22,782 nt of DNA from JAWXCB01 sp034440455 (GTDB lineage Bacteria > Bacteroidota > Bacteroidia > Chitinophagales > CAIOSU01): assembly GCA_034440455.1 (NCBI GenBank), contig JAWXCB010000048.1:1-22782 (forward strand), in the 5' to 3' direction. The notes beneath the pieces were generated by a model. That model was not told the DNA's origin. It saw only the letters and a list, made by a program, of their open reading frames with translations, and ran no database searches. A program made the position numbers and the translations under genes. This document shows positions 21,459 to 22,782 of this stretch, piece by piece. The stretch's first letter is position 1, and the number at the start of each line of letters is the position of its first letter.

Positions 21459-22133
21459 ATGAAAAAATTCAGATTTACTATTCTAATATCTTCGTTGTAT
21501 TTCGTTTTCATAGTTAAGGCTCTGGGACAATCTGAACTGCCTTACCAAACTCCTTTGCCATTTGATTCAACTTCCGGAAAAGTAGTTTACAAACAAGTTG
21601 AAGCAGTTGATTCAGTGAAAAAAGATGAATTATACTTTCGAGCCAAATTCTGGATTGCTGAAAATTACAAATCAGCTAATGATGTGATTCAATTAGACGA
21701 TAAAGAAAACGGGGCAATTATTGCCAAAAGGAAATATTCCAACTTATGAATATGATGGTTATGTGGAGCACACACTTAGGATTAGCCTAAAAGATGGAAG
21801 ATACAAAGTTGAATATGAACCCAATAACTTTAAATGGTATGTGCGTCCAAGTCAATATACAAAAGGAGGTTGGTCTGAATACACAATCGAAAAATGTTAC
21901 CCTGCATCTGAAAAGATACAAGGAATGAAAGCGCATAAAAAATTTGTTATCAACGCAACAAACACAGTGGATGGAAAGATAAAGGCTCTTCTTAAAAGTC
22001 TTAGCGATACGATGAAAAAACCAGTAGTAAGTGAGGGCGATTGGTGAATTCTTCCTCAGATTTTTTCAAACAAGTTGCAGGAATGACACAAATCATTGTT
22101 GCCCTTGATGAAAATAAACCTCCGATTTCCTAA
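21459..22133 (+). pseudogene. DUF4468 domain protein gene, frameshifted
   Basis: The first frame (21459-21749) has a signal peptide (MKKFRFTILISSLYFVFIVK) and a DUF4468-like start containing VIQLDDKENGAIIAK, typical of this Bacteroidota exported family. One extra A in the AAAA at 21725-21728 then shifts the frame. The other frame continues as GNIPTYEYDGYVEHTLRISLKDGRYKVEY up to a stop at 22045-22047 (ending VVSEGDW). Beyond that, a third frame stays open from 22047 as NSSSDFFKQVAGMTQIIVAL to TAA at 22131-22133, which may be a second break or just chance. The gene is therefore inactive, or the sequence carries indel errors. Function of the family is unknown. Confidence 0.75.
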
Positions 22134-22143
22134 GCCTTAACTT

Positions 22144-22359
22144 ATGAGGTTTATTAAAACCAATGAGATAGATACTCCTTCCTTTTTTGAAAAATTTTTG
22201 GTAGATGAAACTCTTATAGCCGCATTACATGAGAGATTGAGAAAAAACAAGAGCATTACAGTGTGCGATATTGGATGTGGCTACCCTCGCTTTATGATTA
22301 GCTTAAATGAAAAATATTACTCCTTTATCTCACTCGTTAAAGTTGCATTTGAAATTTGA
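22144..22359 (+). pseudogene. Methyltransferase fragment (N-terminal part only)
   Basis: A 71-residue frame starting MRFIKTNEIDTPSFFEKF contains ITVCDIGCGYPRFMISL, which matches motif I (the SAM-binding glycine loop) of class I methyltransferases. The frame stops about 20 residues after this motif, where a normal enzyme would continue for 100 or more. No continuation was recognised in other frames downstream. It is probably a truncated remnant. The alternative, a genuinely short protein, is unlikely because the rest of the fold is missing. Confidence 0.55.
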
Positions 22360-22782
22360 ATTTTAGCCTGTGGGACTTTATTAGACATCTTCGGAAAATG
22401 TAATTCTGTTTTAGAGAAAGCCTATTTTGTTTGTGATGTAGTTTGGACTCCCCTCTCCAAATGGAGAAAGGGCGGGGGTGAGGCGGTGCAAAAGCGCGCG
22501 TTACGCTTTCTTTGAAGTTTAGTCAAAAGATATTTTCCGAAGAAGTCTATTGAGTTGTGCAACAAGCGCTGAAGCCCACCGGCATATTGCCTTGCTGAAA
22601 AGATACCGCTACCCTTCCCGAAAAATCGGGACAGGTCTTCTGTCTTCGCTGCCAATCAGAATCCCTAAAAAAAAAGAGGTAAGTAGTCGTTCCTCAAAAA
22701 GTCCTTTTATACTTTTATAAAAATGAATTTTGGTTGAAAATCGAAATAGGAAAGCAGGAATTGCATTCTGAAACGCAGCCAA
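22360..22782. other. Non-coding right end with repeats
   Basis: No convincing gene in the last 423 nt. A minus-strand frame at 22422-22655 is partly a translation of the palindromic repeat and shows no domain. The stretch contains family 1 copy 4 (22446-22484) and a 6-bp hairpin TCCCGA / TCGGGA with loop AAAA (22616-22631). Confidence 0.55.
22446..22484 (+). repeat. GC-rich palindromic repeat family 1, copy 4
   Basis: CCCCTCTCC...GGAGAAAGGG with loop AAAT is followed by CGGGGGTGAGGC. It has the same orientation and block order as copies 1-3. It is not next to an intact gene. Confidence 0.7.

Noticed and set aside
4240..22484. Family 1 repeats as a CRISPR array
   Set aside because: The copies are kilobases apart, imperfect and not separated by regular spacers; no cas genes are present.
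22422..22655. 77-codon minus-strand frame near the right end
   Set aside because: Part of it (SPPPFLHLERG) is just the translated palindromic repeat, and no domain or start signal supports it.

Overview
The window looks like chromosomal DNA of a member of the Bacteroidota, probably from the Chitinophagales/Sphingobacteriales side, though the exact lineage cannot be fixed by eye. The evidence is: DUF5683 and DUF4468 family proteins; a parA-parB-DUF5683-dapB-lepB order that I know from Bacteroidota; near absence of Shine-Dalgarno sequences, with A-rich or G-poor leaders instead; and several exact matches to the Bacteroidota -7 element TAnnTTTG.

Layout. 1-101: last 32 codons of an unidentified gene. 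102-925: non-coding, with an inverted repeat, one copy of a dispersed repeat and three DnaA-box-like words. 926-5750: parA, parB, a DUF5683 membrane protein, dapB (lysine/diaminopimelate branch) and lepB (signal peptidase I). 5768-13093: a complete histidine operon. It begins with a -7 promoter, a 16-codon leader peptide holding five consecutive His codons and an intrinsic terminator (a classical attenuator). It then runs hisG(long form)-hisDC(fusion)-hisB(bifunctional)-hisH-hisA-hisF-hisIE, so all ten steps are covered by seven polypeptides. 13108-13881: a Fic-family protein 14 nt after hisIE. 14094-15671: a secreted DUF4140/DUF4139 protein whose start codon sits inside a hairpin. 15747-16781 (minus strand): an L-Ala-D/L-Glu-type dipeptide epimerase. 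16972-17202 (minus strand): a small unknown protein preceded by interleaved inverted repeats.

17359-22359 is an accessory-looking stretch. The glycerol genes glpF and glpK are separated by two tandem, apparently paralogous type II toxin-antitoxin modules and a frameshifted small secreted protein gene. After glpK come dispersed repeats, a frameshifted DUF4468 gene and a methyltransferase fragment cut off just after the SAM-binding motif. The rest of the window (22360-22782) is non-coding and carries further repeats.

Beyond the genes, the intergenic DNA is highly patterned. There are four copies of a GC-rich palindromic element (CTCTCC...GGAGAG...GGGGTGAGG), three diverged copies of a second ~60-nt element, and tandem degenerate 7- or 8-nt arrays placed just before start codons (dapB, lepB, hisD, hisH, hisF, glpK). 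The most notable items are the his attenuator, the HisD-HisC fusion, the heptamer arrays, the split glpF/glpK locus and the run of frameshifted genes near the right end. No wholly new defence or mobile system is evident.
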